From: a virus
IMG/VR virus record: IMGVR_UViG_3300028274_000006
Span: 1 to 64,000 of that record
DNA length: 64,000 nucleotides
Strand: one strand, 5' to 3'
Below the pieces are notes generated by a model. It saw only the letters and a list, made by a program, of their open reading frames with translations. It was not told where the DNA came from and did no database searches. Made by a program: the position numbers and the translations under genes. Shown here piece after piece: positions 51,047-60,664 of the stretch (its first letter is position 1; each line of letters starts with the position of its first letter).

Positions 51047-51894
51047 AAATATTATTAACTGGTTCAGAGGGATTTATTGGCTCACATCTTAAAAATAGAT
51101 TAGAGAGCGAAGGTCATTTAACACACTGTATTGATAGGAAGTTAGGAAGTGATTTAATAGATCCAGGAACGATTAAAGATTACTTAGACGTTAAGGTGGA
51201 TTATATAGTTCACTTAGCTGGTGACTGTTCTACCCCCAAGAGCCTGAAAGACCCAGCTACATCGTTTAAGGATAATTTGTTAGCTACATTCAATGTTTGT
51301 CAGTTAGCGGGTAAGAATAAGATCCCACTTCTGTTTACCTCCACCTGTAAGACAGAGCCAGGACCAGACGGCTCTAGAACACCCTATGGAACAGCCAAGT
51401 TATGTGCAGAGGAATGGGTTAAAGAGTATAAGTTCTCTTACGACGTACCAATCATTATTAACAAACCAGGAACCATCTATGGACCAGGACAAGATGCTTC
51501 ACCTGAGTCTGGGTGGCTGAGTTGGTTTATAGAAGCCAGTATGACCGATCAGGAGATTACTATTTACGGAGATGGTAATCAGAGCAGAGATGTGCTCTAT
51601 ATCTCTGACTACATTGACCTACTGATGGATCAACTCAACAACTTTGATAAGTATGAGGGTAAGACCTACGGCGTCGGTGGAGGAAAGAAGAACGAGATCA
51701 GCCTACTAAGGGCATTAGAGTTACTTGAGTACAAAAATTATACATTTACTAACCCAAGGAAGGGAGATGTGACGAGGTTTGTTTCAGACAATTTTTACGT
51801 AGAATCGGTAAATGGGTGGAGACCAAAAGTATCATATTTAGAAGGGATAACTAGAACAAAGGAGTACTATGAGAATCTTAATAACGGGAGCTAG
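51043..51894 (+). CDS. NAD-dependent sugar epimerase/dehydratase
   Basis: 283 residues, extended SDR: GSEGFIGSHL cofactor motif at the start, catalytic TSTCK and YGTAK (YxxxK), and KPGTIYGPGQ in the substrate region. Acts on a nucleotide sugar (4,6-dehydratase, 4-reductase or epimerase). With the RfbH-type gene nearby, a role in the dideoxysugar route is plausible. Confidence 0.82.
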   Translation: MKILLTGSEGFIGSHLKNRLESEGHLTHCIDRKLGSDLIDPGTIKDYLDVKVDYIVHLAGDCSTPKSLKDPATSFKDNLLATFNVCQLAGKNKIPLLFTSTCKTEPGPDGSRTPYGTAKLCAEEWVKEYKFSYDVPIIINKPGTIYGPGQDASPESGWLSWFIEASMTDQEITIYGDGNQSRDVLYISDYIDLLMDQLNNFDKYEGKTYGVGGGKKNEISLLRALELLEYKNYTFTNPRKGDVTRFVSDNFYVESVNGWRPKVSYLEGITRTKEYYENLNNGS

Positions 51895-52753
51895 TGGCTT
51901 CATCGGCAGTCATACAGTAGACGAGGCTAGGAGCCGTGGTCTTGAGGTAGTTTCCTTTGATAGAGCGGTGGGGGAGACTGAGAGAGGCAGGGGAGAGGTG
52001 TTTTTAGGTGATATTACCGACTACCATGCAGTAAGAGAAGCAGTTAATCACGCAGATTATGCAATAAATCTTGCAGGAATACTTGGTACTCAAGAAACCA
52101 TAAATGACCCCATACCAAGCATCCAGGTGAACACCATTGGAGCACTAAACTTCTTTAAGGCTTGTATTCCAACAAAATTCCACCAGGTTAAAGCAGTACA
52201 GATCGGGGTGGGTAACTACTGGATGAACAACTCATACTCTATAAGTAAGAACTCAGCGGTTAGGTTTTCTCAGATGTACAATAAGGAACACGGGACTAAG
52301 ATTGCAGCAGTCAGAGCATTGAATGCCTATGGTCCTGGTCAGAAGACCAAGCCAGTCCGTAAGATTATTCCCACATTCATAATGAGAGCCTTGAGGAATG
52401 AAGATATAGAAATATATGGAGATGGTGAACAAGTAATGGATATGATTTATGTTAAAGACCTAGCTAGAATCTTAGTAGATGCTGCTGTGTTAGATCATGG
52501 CAACTACACCACTCCATTTGAGGCTGGTACTAGCAGACATACTACTGTGAACTGGATTGCCGAGAAGGTGATTGAGGCATCAGGGAGCAAGTCTAAGGTA
52601 GTTCATTCGCCAATGAGACCAGGTGAGGATAGGGGAGCTGTAGTGGTAGCTGATCCAGAGACACTAGAACCACTTGGATATCAAGACATGGCTTTATTTG
52701 AGGATAAGATTGTAGACACTATTAAGTGGTATAAGGAAAACCATGAGGTTTAG
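51869..52753 (+). CDS. NAD-dependent sugar epimerase/dehydratase
   Basis: 294 residues, extended SDR: GASGFIGSHTV, YSISK catalytic pair, RALNAYGPGQ and a DMIYVKDLAR C-terminal site. Different enough from 51043 to be a second step rather than a recent duplicate. Confidence 0.82.
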   Translation: MRILITGASGFIGSHTVDEARSRGLEVVSFDRAVGETERGRGEVFLGDITDYHAVREAVNHADYAINLAGILGTQETINDPIPSIQVNTIGALNFFKACIPTKFHQVKAVQIGVGNYWMNNSYSISKNSAVRFSQMYNKEHGTKIAAVRALNAYGPGQKTKPVRKIIPTFIMRALRNEDIEIYGDGEQVMDMIYVKDLARILVDAAVLDHGNYTTPFEAGTSRHTTVNWIAEKVIEASGSKSKVVHSPMRPGEDRGAVVVADPETLEPLGYQDMALFEDKIVDTIKWYKENHEV

Positions 52754-53441
52754 TGTTATTACTAGCTGTTATAACCAGTTAGAACAAATTAAAAAGACTA
52801 GGGAGTATCTGAATAAACAGACCTTTATAGACTTTGAGTGGATTCTAGCTGATGACGGCTCTAGTGATGGCACTGATAGGTGGGCTAAGAGAAACACTGA
52901 TAAATATGTATGGCAACATGACGTAGGTTATAGATTAACTAAGATCCTTAACAAAGCCGCTGCGGTAGCTGAAGGAGAATACTTAGTCTGGATAATGGGG
53001 GACTCTTATCCTAAAGAAGACTTTTTAGAGAAGGTGAGTGAATACATAACTTCATCTATGGTTGCTACAGGAGTAAGGGTTAATGTAAAAGATGGTGGGG
53101 CGGTATCGTTTGACTGGAGAGTTAGTGATGTTGATTTAACAGGTGTGAATTGTATCAGAGTAAAGGGCAAATCTCCTTGGAAACTAATGACTCTTAACTC
53201 AATGATAATGCCTAGAAGTGTTTATAAGAGGATGGGCGGTATTTACTCTGGTTATGATGAGGGATACGGAAGAATGGATTGGGACATGGCTGCATGGGCT
53301 CATTACTGCGGATATGAGCTAACCTGGATTCCACAGGCTATAATCTACCACGAGGATCACGAAGGAAAGAAGGATACAGTTAATAATGTAGACCTATTTA
53401 ATAAAAGACTAAAGGAGTTTCAAGATGCTACTCTATGCTGA
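52743..53441 (+). CDS. GT2 glycosyltransferase
   Basis: 232 residues, GT-A: FSVITSCYNQLEQIKKTREYL, ILADDGSSDGTDRW, a YLVWIMGDSY site and RMDWDMAAWA near the end (the catalytic-base region of GT2). A typical single-domain enzyme. Confidence 0.82.
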   Translation: MRFSVITSCYNQLEQIKKTREYLNKQTFIDFEWILADDGSSDGTDRWAKRNTDKYVWQHDVGYRLTKILNKAAAVAEGEYLVWIMGDSYPKEDFLEKVSEYITSSMVATGVRVNVKDGGAVSFDWRVSDVDLTGVNCIRVKGKSPWKLMTLNSMIMPRSVYKRMGGIYSGYDEGYGRMDWDMAAWAHYCGYELTWIPQAIIYHEDHEGKKDTVNNVDLFNKRLKEFQDATLC

Positions 53442-54552
53442 GGCTACATTTGGAGAAGAAGAACAAGACGCTGTTCTAGATGTATTTACTAATGGTTGGT
53501 TAAGTGGTGGTAAAAAGACTAGCGAGTTTGAAGAGAAGCTAGCTAAGTGGTGGGGGGTTAAGTACGCAGTAGCAGTGAACTCTGGATCTAGTGCTAACTT
53601 TGTAGCCACTCAAGCTCTTGATCTGCCAAAGGGAAGTGAAGTACTAACAATGGCTCTCTCTTTCCCAACTACGGTAAGCCCCATTCTTTACATGGGATTA
53701 AAACCTGTTTACTTAGATTGTGATCTCCCTTCATATACAGTGAAGTTGGATGATAGTGCAGTAACAAAGGACACTAAGGCGTTGATCTTTGCTCATACTC
53801 TAGGAAATATAGTTAATATGGATGAGGTGATGTCATTTGTAAAGAAGCATGACCTTAAACTACTTGAGGACTGCTGTGATGCTATGGGTGGTAATTGGAA
53901 GGGAAAGCCAGTTGGAACATTCGGAGATATGGCTACAGTATCATTCTACCCAGCACACCACATGACTACCTTTGGAGAGGGTGGAGCTATCTTAACTAAC
54001 GACTATACCCTATACAACGCTTGTAGGAGCATTAGGGACTGGGGCAAGGCTTGTGTTTGCAAGTTTGCAGAACATGGATGTAAGGCTAGATTTGCTAACC
54101 CTCCCTACGATCATAGATACTTTTATACCAGACTAGGATTAAACTTTAAGATGACTGAGGCTAGTGCAGCCTTTGGTACAGTTCAGCTAGATAGAATAGA
54201 TGATTTTGTTAGAAGTAGAAAAATTAACTTTGACTACCTATATCACGCCCTAAAAGATGTGGCTATAGTTACCACTCCGATAGAAGGAGCAGACCCATCT
54301 TGGTTTGCTTTCCCCATCTATCACCCAAATAAGCTAAGGGCGACTGAATACCTTGAGAAACATGGAGTACAAACCAGGTCTTTGTTTTCAGGAAACATCC
54401 TTAAACACCCAGCCTATAAAGGATCAGGGAGATCAGTGCCAGTACCTAACTCAGATAAGGTGTTAGACAACGTGTTCTTTGTGGGAGTTGGTCCAAAACT
54501 AACAATAGATGATTTAGATTACATGATAAAAAGGATTAAAGAAACTCTATGA
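53425..54552 (+). CDS. RfbH/E1-type 3,6-dideoxysugar dehydrase
   Basis: 375 residues, DegT/DnrJ/EryC1 fold (NSGSSANFVA, GEGGAILTND). The usual PLP lysine is replaced by His178 (SFYPAHHMTT), and Cys151, Cys210, Cys212 and Cys219 form the spacing C-X58-C-X1-C-X6-C, very close to the C-X57-C-X1-C-X7-C 2Fe-2S site of CDP-4-keto-6-deoxyglucose-3-dehydrase. Such PMP- and iron-sulfur-dependent enzymes remove the C3 hydroxyl to make 3,6-dideoxyhexoses (abequose, paratose, tyvelose types). No partner reductase is evident in the window. Confidence 0.85.
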   Translation: MLLYAEATFGEEEQDAVLDVFTNGWLSGGKKTSEFEEKLAKWWGVKYAVAVNSGSSANFVATQALDLPKGSEVLTMALSFPTTVSPILYMGLKPVYLDCDLPSYTVKLDDSAVTKDTKALIFAHTLGNIVNMDEVMSFVKKHDLKLLEDCCDAMGGNWKGKPVGTFGDMATVSFYPAHHMTTFGEGGAILTNDYTLYNACRSIRDWGKACVCKFAEHGCKARFANPPYDHRYFYTRLGLNFKMTEASAAFGTVQLDRIDDFVRSRKINFDYLYHALKDVAIVTTPIEGADPSWFAFPIYHPNKLRATEYLEKHGVQTRSLFSGNILKHPAYKGSGRSVPVPNSDKVLDNVFFVGVGPKLTIDDLDYMIKRIKETL

Positions 54553-55253
54553 AGGTCTCTATAGTCACTGGATCATATAACGCAGTAGACATACACCCCA
54601 AGATGTATAAGGCATTCCTTGAGCAGGAAGAGTTAATCCACGAATGGATTATTTGTGATGATGGATCAACTGATGGATCTATTGATCTTCTAATGGAGTA
54701 CAGTAAACATCCTAAGATTAGTGCTTATTGGCAGTCAAATAATGGGATTAGGCTTTCAGCTTCCCTCAACAATGGGCTTAGAAGAGCTACTGGCGATGTT
54801 CTTTTTATTTTAATGGGAGATACATACTTAAGACCTAACACCATGGAGATGGTACACGAGAATTATATTAGGGGAACTGCTGGATGCGGACTAAAGGTAA
54901 ACGTAGATGAAAACGAGAAGTTTCATTCTTTTGATTGGAGATATGTAAGAGAGTACTTGGGTAAAAATGTTCATATTGATGATGATGATGCTTACTCTTT
55001 TCTTACTGGAAATATTATGTTGGTGGAGAAAAAACACATGGAAAAGGCTGGTTGGTATAATGAGGATTACTGTAACGGATATGGTAAGGATGACTGGAGT
55101 GTCTTTTTAAGACTGTGGTCTATTAATGTTCCTCTGTATCAGTATAATGGTATACAGGCAAACCATCGTTGGCATGGTGAGGGAGGAGCAGATTGTGAAA
55201 AAAATACCAAATTATTCAAGGAGGAATATGAAAATATCATGCGACTACGATGA
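54549..55253 (+). CDS. GT2 glycosyltransferase
   Basis: 234 residues; VSIVTGSYNAVDIHPKMYKA, IICDDGSTDGSIDLL, LFILMGDTYL and NGYGKDDWSVFLR define a GT-A enzyme. Related in design to 52743. Overlaps both neighbours. Confidence 0.82.
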   Translation: MKVSIVTGSYNAVDIHPKMYKAFLEQEELIHEWIICDDGSTDGSIDLLMEYSKHPKISAYWQSNNGIRLSASLNNGLRRATGDVLFILMGDTYLRPNTMEMVHENYIRGTAGCGLKVNVDENEKFHSFDWRYVREYLGKNVHIDDDDAYSFLTGNIMLVEKKHMEKAGWYNEDYCNGYGKDDWSVFLRLWSINVPLYQYNGIQANHRWHGEGGADCEKNTKLFKEEYENIMRLR

Positions 55254-55821
55254 TTTCAGTCCCATGAACCACAGATTTGATATCTTAGATAAGATTAGGG
55301 AGAGATACCCAGATTTTAAGGTAACCATGTTTACCGTTCCCTGGGAGATAAGACTTTCTCCCAGCACTAAGGGAACTCCTATTACTCACGATAGATATAA
55401 GCCCTGGGTAGATAAAGTAATAGAGGCGGTAGACGAGGGTTGGATGGATATTTCCCTTCATGGACTTACTCACGCTCCAAGAGAAATGGAGAACTTAACC
55501 TATCAAGAAGTGAAGAATCGTATTCTTACAGGACAAAAGATGTTTGAGAATGTAGGGATTAAGATTAATGATTTATTCAAAGCTCCTCAATGGCTTATTA
55601 GTGAGGATGGCAAAAAAGCTGTAGAGGACTTAGGACTCAAGCTGATGGAAGATCATTATTACAACTGGAACCTCAAGGATGATAAACCAAAGAAGAAGAA
55701 AAAACTGATAGCCCATGGTCATGTTCAAGACGTGATGGGAAACGGCTTAGATGAGTCTTTTTTCAGGCTAAGTAAAACCCCCACCGATGCAGAGTGGCTA
55801 CATCTAAAGGAGATGATATGA
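55228..55821 (+). CDS. Polysaccharide deacetylase-like (unit B copy)
   Basis: 197 residues from ATG 55228 (AAGGAGGA upstream). CDYDDFSP, ISLHGLTHAPREME and IAHGHVQD; homologue of 16090, although the last His of AHGHVHD is Gln here. Confidence 0.75.
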   Translation: MKISCDYDDFSPMNHRFDILDKIRERYPDFKVTMFTVPWEIRLSPSTKGTPITHDRYKPWVDKVIEAVDEGWMDISLHGLTHAPREMENLTYQEVKNRILTGQKMFENVGIKINDLFKAPQWLISEDGKKAVEDLGLKLMEDHYYNWNLKDDKPKKKKKLIAHGHVQDVMGNGLDESFFRLSKTPTDAEWLHLKEMI

Positions 55822-55853
55822 AAATAATAGCTTTCAGTAATGATATGTGTTAA
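55818..55853 (+). pseudogene. Orphaned first codons of the GT-B gene
   Basis: ATG AAA ATA ATA GCT TTC then six more codons to TAA: MKIIAFSNDMC. This is the original start of the glycosyltransferase, cut off after nine matching codons by insertion of the HNH gene. Confidence 0.7.
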
Positions 55854-55856
55854 TAT

Positions 55857-56393
55857 ATGAAAATGGCATACTTTGATAACAAAAAAGACGATCTGCTAGA
55901 TTTATATTTAAATCAGAATAAGGATGGCGTTGAAATAGCTAAGATTTATGGTGTTGGATACTCAACTGTTTATAGGGCACTAGAAGAATTTGGAGTTAAA
56001 CGAAACTTATCTAATAGAGGAAAATATTATAGAAACCAAGAGTGGATTAGTGAAATGAGAGAGAGGCTCCGTGGTAAAAAATATGAGCCTAAGTCTGAAG
56101 AGATTAGGGAGAATTATAAAAAAGGTGCTTTAAAAAGAATAAAAAACAACCCACACCAGTATTCTCTTGATAAAAACTATAAGAGTAAGTCAGGTTTAAA
56201 AAACGCAATGTTGGTTGTTTATGGAAAAGATAGGTGTTTTAAATGTGGTTGGGATGAATACTCAGATATTTTACAAGTCCACCACAAGGATATGAACCAT
56301 AAAAACAACACTTTAAGTAACTGTATTTGGCTTTGTCCTAATTGCCACTACTATATTCATTACTACGAAGGGATGGGAAAAGATGTCAATTAA
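55857..56393 (+). CDS. HNH homing endonuclease
   Basis: 178 residues. N-terminal HTH (NKDGVEIAKIYGVGYSTVYRAL) for target binding, a basic middle (NUMOD-like region) and an HNH domain (CFKCGWDEYSDILQVHHKDMNHKNN, CPNCHYYIH). Inserted between the orphaned start at 55818 and the restored gene at 56383, so it is a mobile free-standing endonuclease. Absent from the same place in unit A, which has an intact junction. Confidence 0.88.
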   Translation: MKMAYFDNKKDDLLDLYLNQNKDGVEIAKIYGVGYSTVYRALEEFGVKRNLSNRGKYYRNQEWISEMRERLRGKKYEPKSEEIRENYKKGALKRIKNNPHQYSLDKNYKSKSGLKNAMLVVYGKDRCFKCGWDEYSDILQVHHKDMNHKNNTLSNCIWLCPNCHYYIHYYEGMGKDVN

Positions 56394-57402
56394 AATCGTG
56401 GCGTTTTCAAATGATACTGGTTCAGTTCAATGGAGATTAACTGGTCCTGCTAATTATATTAACTCACTCACAGAGCATGAATATGCTGTGGGTAGTCATA
56501 AGGATTGGGATAACGACACTATGGGAGCTGATGTTATAGTAGCCCAGATGTGGCGCAACCCCAAGGGGATTGATGTCTGTCACGAGCAGGGAGCTAAGGT
56601 AGTCTATGATGCTGACGATATTATCATTGGCGTAGGAGGAAAAGACCGCAAAACCCTTATGGATCTTAACGATGAACAAACAAAACAAACCATAGATACG
56701 ATTAAGAAGTGTGATTTGGTTACAGTTACCACTGAAAAAATAGCCGAACACTACAGACAGTTCAACGACAACGTGTTAGTGCTTCCTAACTACCTAGATT
56801 ACTTCTGGTGGGGAAAACCATTAGACGTTAGATCTAAAGGAAGTTTGAGGATTGGATGGGCTGGTAGTCTTTCTCATAGGGAAGATTTAATGATGATCTC
56901 GCCCATAATAGAGAAGATTTGCAAGCAGTTTGATTTTGTTAAGTTTGTTTATTGTGGTGCTGGAGGCAAATCTGGGCTATATGGGGAAGAAATATTTGAA
57001 AATATACCACCACACCAGAGAGAATATATTAGTGGAGTTCCCCTTGAATACTTCCCCGCTAAATCTAAGACACTTGGGTTTGATATAGCTATCGCGCCCT
57101 TATTAGACGATGAGTTTAACGCTGGTAAAAGTGCTATTAAATATTATGAGTATGCAGCTAATGGCGTACCTGGGGTCTACAGCGATACAGTGGTATATAA
57201 CAACGTTGTTAAACATGGTGAAACGGGCTATTTAGCAAAGACCAAGGGAGATTGGGAGAAGTATCTAACTGAGCTGATTATGGATGAGAAGAAACGCTTA
57301 GAGATTGCTAAAGAAGCATATAAGCACGTCTTTGAGAATTATAATTTAGACGACCACTATCCTAAGTGGGTGGAGGCATACGAAAAATGTCTGACGCAGT
57401 AG
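56383..57402 (+). CDS. GT-B glycosyltransferase (unit B copy)
   Basis: 339 residues from ATG 56383, inside the HNH stop region. IKIVAFSNDTGSVQWRL start, LRIGWAGSLSHREDL and EYAANGVPGVYSDTVVY as in 16677. The first codons are a recoded copy of those left at 55818. Confidence 0.85.
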   Translation: MSIKIVAFSNDTGSVQWRLTGPANYINSLTEHEYAVGSHKDWDNDTMGADVIVAQMWRNPKGIDVCHEQGAKVVYDADDIIIGVGGKDRKTLMDLNDEQTKQTIDTIKKCDLVTVTTEKIAEHYRQFNDNVLVLPNYLDYFWWGKPLDVRSKGSLRIGWAGSLSHREDLMMISPIIEKICKQFDFVKFVYCGAGGKSGLYGEEIFENIPPHQREYISGVPLEYFPAKSKTLGFDIAIAPLLDDEFNAGKSAIKYYEYAANGVPGVYSDTVVYNNVVKHGETGYLAKTKGDWEKYLTELIMDEKKRLEIAKEAYKHVFENYNLDDHYPKWVEAYEKCLTQ

Positions 57403-57926
57403 CAGTACCCGTTACACCATCTGAATCATCAGAAACAACATTCTCTCCAAGGAGTGAAGCTACATCTGGATCAATCGTTGAGACCAATAACATAGATGAG
57501 TTTAGTTCTCCTAGCGGACAGCCGTTTGTGGCTGATTACTTCGGTATAGATAGCTCTAACCCAGAGTTTATTGAGGTAATCTCCGATGTTAATAGTTGGT
57601 TGAGTGAATCTACTGACGGATCATTGGGGATGGCTCAGAATGAGTTAAAGACGCTGTTTGATGTGTTAAACCTCAAGGACACTGACTCAGGATTTCATAA
57701 CATTAATAGGGTTAGGGAGTTTATAGAGATTAAGAGAGAGCAGAATAGAATTAAAGAGATGCAGGAACAAGCTGAAAAAGATATTACAGAAGGTTTAACC
57801 GATGGCTATGAGATCAGAGCAGAACAGAAAAGAATTAACTCAGTAAAGGAAGAGATCAGTAAACGTCAAAACTTCATTAATAAGGCAAGAAAAAAAGTAC
57901 TTGCAGATATTAAGAAACTAGGGTAA
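57387..57926 (+). CDS. Coiled-coil structural protein (unit B copy)
   Basis: 179 residues from ATG 57387. Disordered N-terminus, GQPFVADYFGIDSS motif, helical domain and charged coiled coil ending LADIKKL. Homologue of 17675; the GQP motif also links it to 9195. Confidence 0.65.
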   Translation: MSDAVAVPVTPSESSETTFSPRSEATSGSIVETNNIDEFSSPSGQPFVADYFGIDSSNPEFIEVISDVNSWLSESTDGSLGMAQNELKTLFDVLNLKDTDSGFHNINRVREFIEIKREQNRIKEMQEQAEKDITEGLTDGYEIRAEQKRINSVKEEISKRQNFINKARKKVLADIKKLG

Positions 57927-57940
57927 TATTATTCTGACGG

Positions 57941-57958
57941 AGCGGTCTCAGGACTGCT
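57941..57958 (+). promoter_or_regulatory. Hairpin directly before the fibre start codon
   Basis: AGC-G-GTC...GAC-T-GCT just before ATG 57960, counterpart of 18280-18297. Confidence 0.45.
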
Positions 57959-57959
57959 T

Positions 57960-59738
57960 ATGGCATATTCACCAAGTTCTTCAACATTTCCAACCGCTAA
58001 AACTAGTTTTACTGACCCAGCATCTACTGATGACACACACACTTTTGACCACGCTGGATTGGAATCAGCTCAGAATGATGCGATTGAAAAGTTAGAAACT
58101 AAGGTAGGAATTGATGGCTCTGCTGTTACTACTACTCATAACTATAAACTATCTGGGGTTACTGGTAGCGACAAAGCTGCTTCTTTAACTGGTAGTGAAA
58201 CTTTAACTACTAAAACCCTAACTTCACCCGTAATTAATACAGCAATATCAGGAACAGCCTTCTTAGACGAAGATGATATGGCTAGTGATAGTGCTACTAA
58301 GGTAGCCTCTCAACAAAGCATTAAGGCTTATGTGGATACTCAATTAACCGCAGAAGATCTTGATGTGGCGGCTAATACAGGAACAGCAGCCGTAGACTTA
58401 GACTCACAACAATTAACCTTAACAGGTAGTTCTGGAATTGGCACAAGTGCTGCTTCTCAAGCAGTTACCTTTTCTATTCTCGCAGATGGGGTGAATGATA
58501 CTCACATTGATTTTGGTACAGGAGCTAATCAAGTCTCTACCGCAGATTTACCAGAGGAAACTAATCTCTATTACACAGAAGCTAGAGTTACAGCTAATGT
58601 AAATGTGGCTTCTGGAACTACTCATATTACTTCAACTGGGGCAGATCATAGTTATATAGATCAATCGGTGGTAAGTGGGGCAACCCCAACATTTACTAAC
58701 ACCAACTTTACAGAGGCTGCTGATAAGAATTACGTCACAGACGCACAACAAACAGTAATCGGCAATACTAGCGGAACCAACACTGGAGATGTGACCCTAG
58801 ATGGTACTCCAGATTATATTACTATTACCAACCAAGTTATTACTAGAAATCAAGTTGATTTAGCAGCTGATGTCACAGGTAATCTACCGGTAGCTAACCT
58901 AAACTCAGGAACAAGTGCAGATGCCACTACTTTTTGGAGAGGTGATGGAGCATGGGCAACTCCCGCAGGTGCAGGTGATATGGTCGCTGCTACTTATGAT
59001 CCTGCAACTATCTCAGAACAATTAGCGGGATTGACTGCTACACAAACGCTGACTAATAAAACCTTAACCTCTCCTGTTTTTCAAGGATCAGTAGATGGCT
59101 GGATTAGTGCTAATGAATCATGGTCATATGCCTCAGCTACTACCATAACAGTTCCAAGTGGTGCAGCTAGTAAGTATGCTAAAGGTGACAAGATTAAACT
59201 TACTCAGACTACAGTAAAGTATTTCTATATTGTAGGAGTAGCTGATACTGTTCTTACAGTCACAGGTGGCTCAGATTATACAGTCGCTAATGCAGCTATA
59301 ACACTAAACTACTACTCTCATTCTACTAGCCCTATTGGATTTCCAGGTGTATTTAATTATGCACCAACAGGAACAAACATAACTTTAGGAAATGGAAGTG
59401 TAAGTGCATCTGAGTTTTCTGTTGCTGGAGAAATGGTTTATTTTATGATTAATTTTACTTTAGGATCAACTTCTGCTATGGGTACTACCCCCAAGTTTAC
59501 GCTTCCAATCAATAATGGTGGTTCTTGGGGAGAATATACTCCTAATGTGACTATCCATGATTCGGGAACTAATTGGTATGCAGGATGGGCATATTTAGTT
59601 GATGCTGATGAGGTTACAGCTTATGTTATGCAAGCTAGTGGAAGTTATACTAATAGAACTGATATTACATCAACAGTTCCTATGACTTGGACTACTGGTG
59701 ATAGATTATTAATTAGTGGATTTTATAAAATGGCTTAA
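57960..59738 (+). CDS. Tail fibre-type protein (unit B copy)
   Basis: 592 residues. The conserved base ([32 protein letters not shown]) and [11 protein letters not shown] stalk match 18299; about 210 extra residues of stalk follow ([34 protein letters not shown]), then a different beta-rich tip. Confidence 0.8.
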   Translation: MAYSPSSSTFPTAKTSFTDPASTDDTHTFDHAGLESAQNDAIEKLETKVGIDGSAVTTTHNYKLSGVTGSDKAASLTGSETLTTKTLTSPVINTAISGTAFLDEDDMASDSATKVASQQSIKAYVDTQLTAEDLDVAANTGTAAVDLDSQQLTLTGSSGIGTSAASQAVTFSILADGVNDTHIDFGTGANQVSTADLPEETNLYYTEARVTANVNVASGTTHITSTGADHSYIDQSVVSGATPTFTNTNFTEAADKNYVTDAQQTVIGNTSGTNTGDVTLDGTPDYITITNQVITRNQVDLAADVTGNLPVANLNSGTSADATTFWRGDGAWATPAGAGDMVAATYDPATISEQLAGLTATQTLTNKTLTSPVFQGSVDGWISANESWSYASATTITVPSGAASKYAKGDKIKLTQTTVKYFYIVGVADTVLTVTGGSDYTVANAAITLNYYSHSTSPIGFPGVFNYAPTGTNITLGNGSVSASEFSVAGEMVYFMINFTLGSTSAMGTTPKFTLPINNGGSWGEYTPNVTIHDSGTNWYAGWAYLVDADEVTAYVMQASGSYTNRTDITSTVPMTWTTGDRLLISGFYKMA

Positions 59739-59741
59739 CCT

Positions 59742-59945
59742 ATGACAACATGGAATGATACAACTACTATAAGCACTGGCTGGGCTGATGATAACACTCA
59801 GACCCAGGGGATAATTAACTTTAATGTAAGTGGAATTAAGTTTAACGAGGTAGGAGTAAAGTTTAACGGATTAGTAGACTATGATTATAGACATTTTTTA
59901 TATACAGCAACGTCTAAACCAGAAACAGGCTGGGCTGACGCATAA
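59742..59945 (+). CDS. Small tail-associated protein (unit B copy)
   Basis: 67 residues, MTTWNDTTTISTGW start and GWADA end; counterpart of 19442. Confidence 0.6.
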   Translation: MTTWNDTTTISTGWADDNTQTQGIINFNVSGIKFNEVGVKFNGLVDYDYRHFLYTATSKPETGWADA

Positions 59946-59953
59946 GGAGAACT

Positions 59954-60664
59954 ATGACACTTGATGATATGTTATCTGACTTAAACGTAAGAATCGGCTC
60001 TGATCCAGAGGTGAGTAATGCCGACATGACTATATGGCTCAATCAGGCTTTAAGAGCCTTCTGTATGGAGGATGATTTTACCTGGCTTGAAAAGAAGGTA
60101 ACCGCCAGCACAGTTGCTAGCCAATCAGAATATGCACTACCAACAGACTATAAGAGAGCTGTGGAGTTAAGAGTAGACGGAACTACATCTTCCCCCAACG
60201 TACACACCTTCGTTCCTCACGAACAGAGGGTCTTGTACAGTAGTAGCCAAAAGATATTTAGTGTCTTTAATGACATTATGGATATTACGCCAGTGCCTAC
60301 TGCATCTGGAAGTAATAACATAGAACTATGGTACTTGAGGAAGGTAACTAATATGAGTGCTGGAAGTGATGAGCCTTCAGACTCAGGCATTGCCAATATG
60401 CCCGAGGAGTATCATGAGGCTTTAGTGCTTTATGCCTTTGCGGTATACAACTCATACGACGAGGAACATGACGAGAAGCGAGAGTTGATGGGTAACCCCA
60501 GGAATCCAGTTCCGGGGACTTACTACTATTATGTTGATTTAGCTAAACGAGAAGATTCTAAGAAGAAGAGGGGTGCAAGACGAAAGATGTTATCTAAGCA
60601 AGAATGGCTAGGTTCATCACACCCAAATGAAGTATCAAGGACTAATACAGTACTAGGAAACTAA
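59954..60664 (+). CDS. Head-tail adaptor-like protein (unit B copy)
   Basis: 236 residues, same length as 19629 with the WLNQALRAFCMEDDFTWLEKK and YDEEHDEKRELMGNPRNPVPG blocks. Confidence 0.75.
   Translation: MTLDDMLSDLNVRIGSDPEVSNADMTIWLNQALRAFCMEDDFTWLEKKVTASTVASQSEYALPTDYKRAVELRVDGTTSSPNVHTFVPHEQRVLYSSSQKIFSVFNDIMDITPVPTASGSNNIELWYLRKVTNMSAGSDEPSDSGIANMPEEYHEALVLYAFAVYNSYDEEHDEKRELMGNPRNPVPGTYYYYVDLAKREDSKKKRGARRKMLSKQEWLGSSHPNEVSRTNTVLGN

Noticed and set aside
53425-54552. Ordinary PLP sugar aminotransferase (DegT type)
   Set aside because: The PLP-binding lysine is replaced by histidine and four cysteines are placed as in the iron-sulfur dehydrase subgroup.
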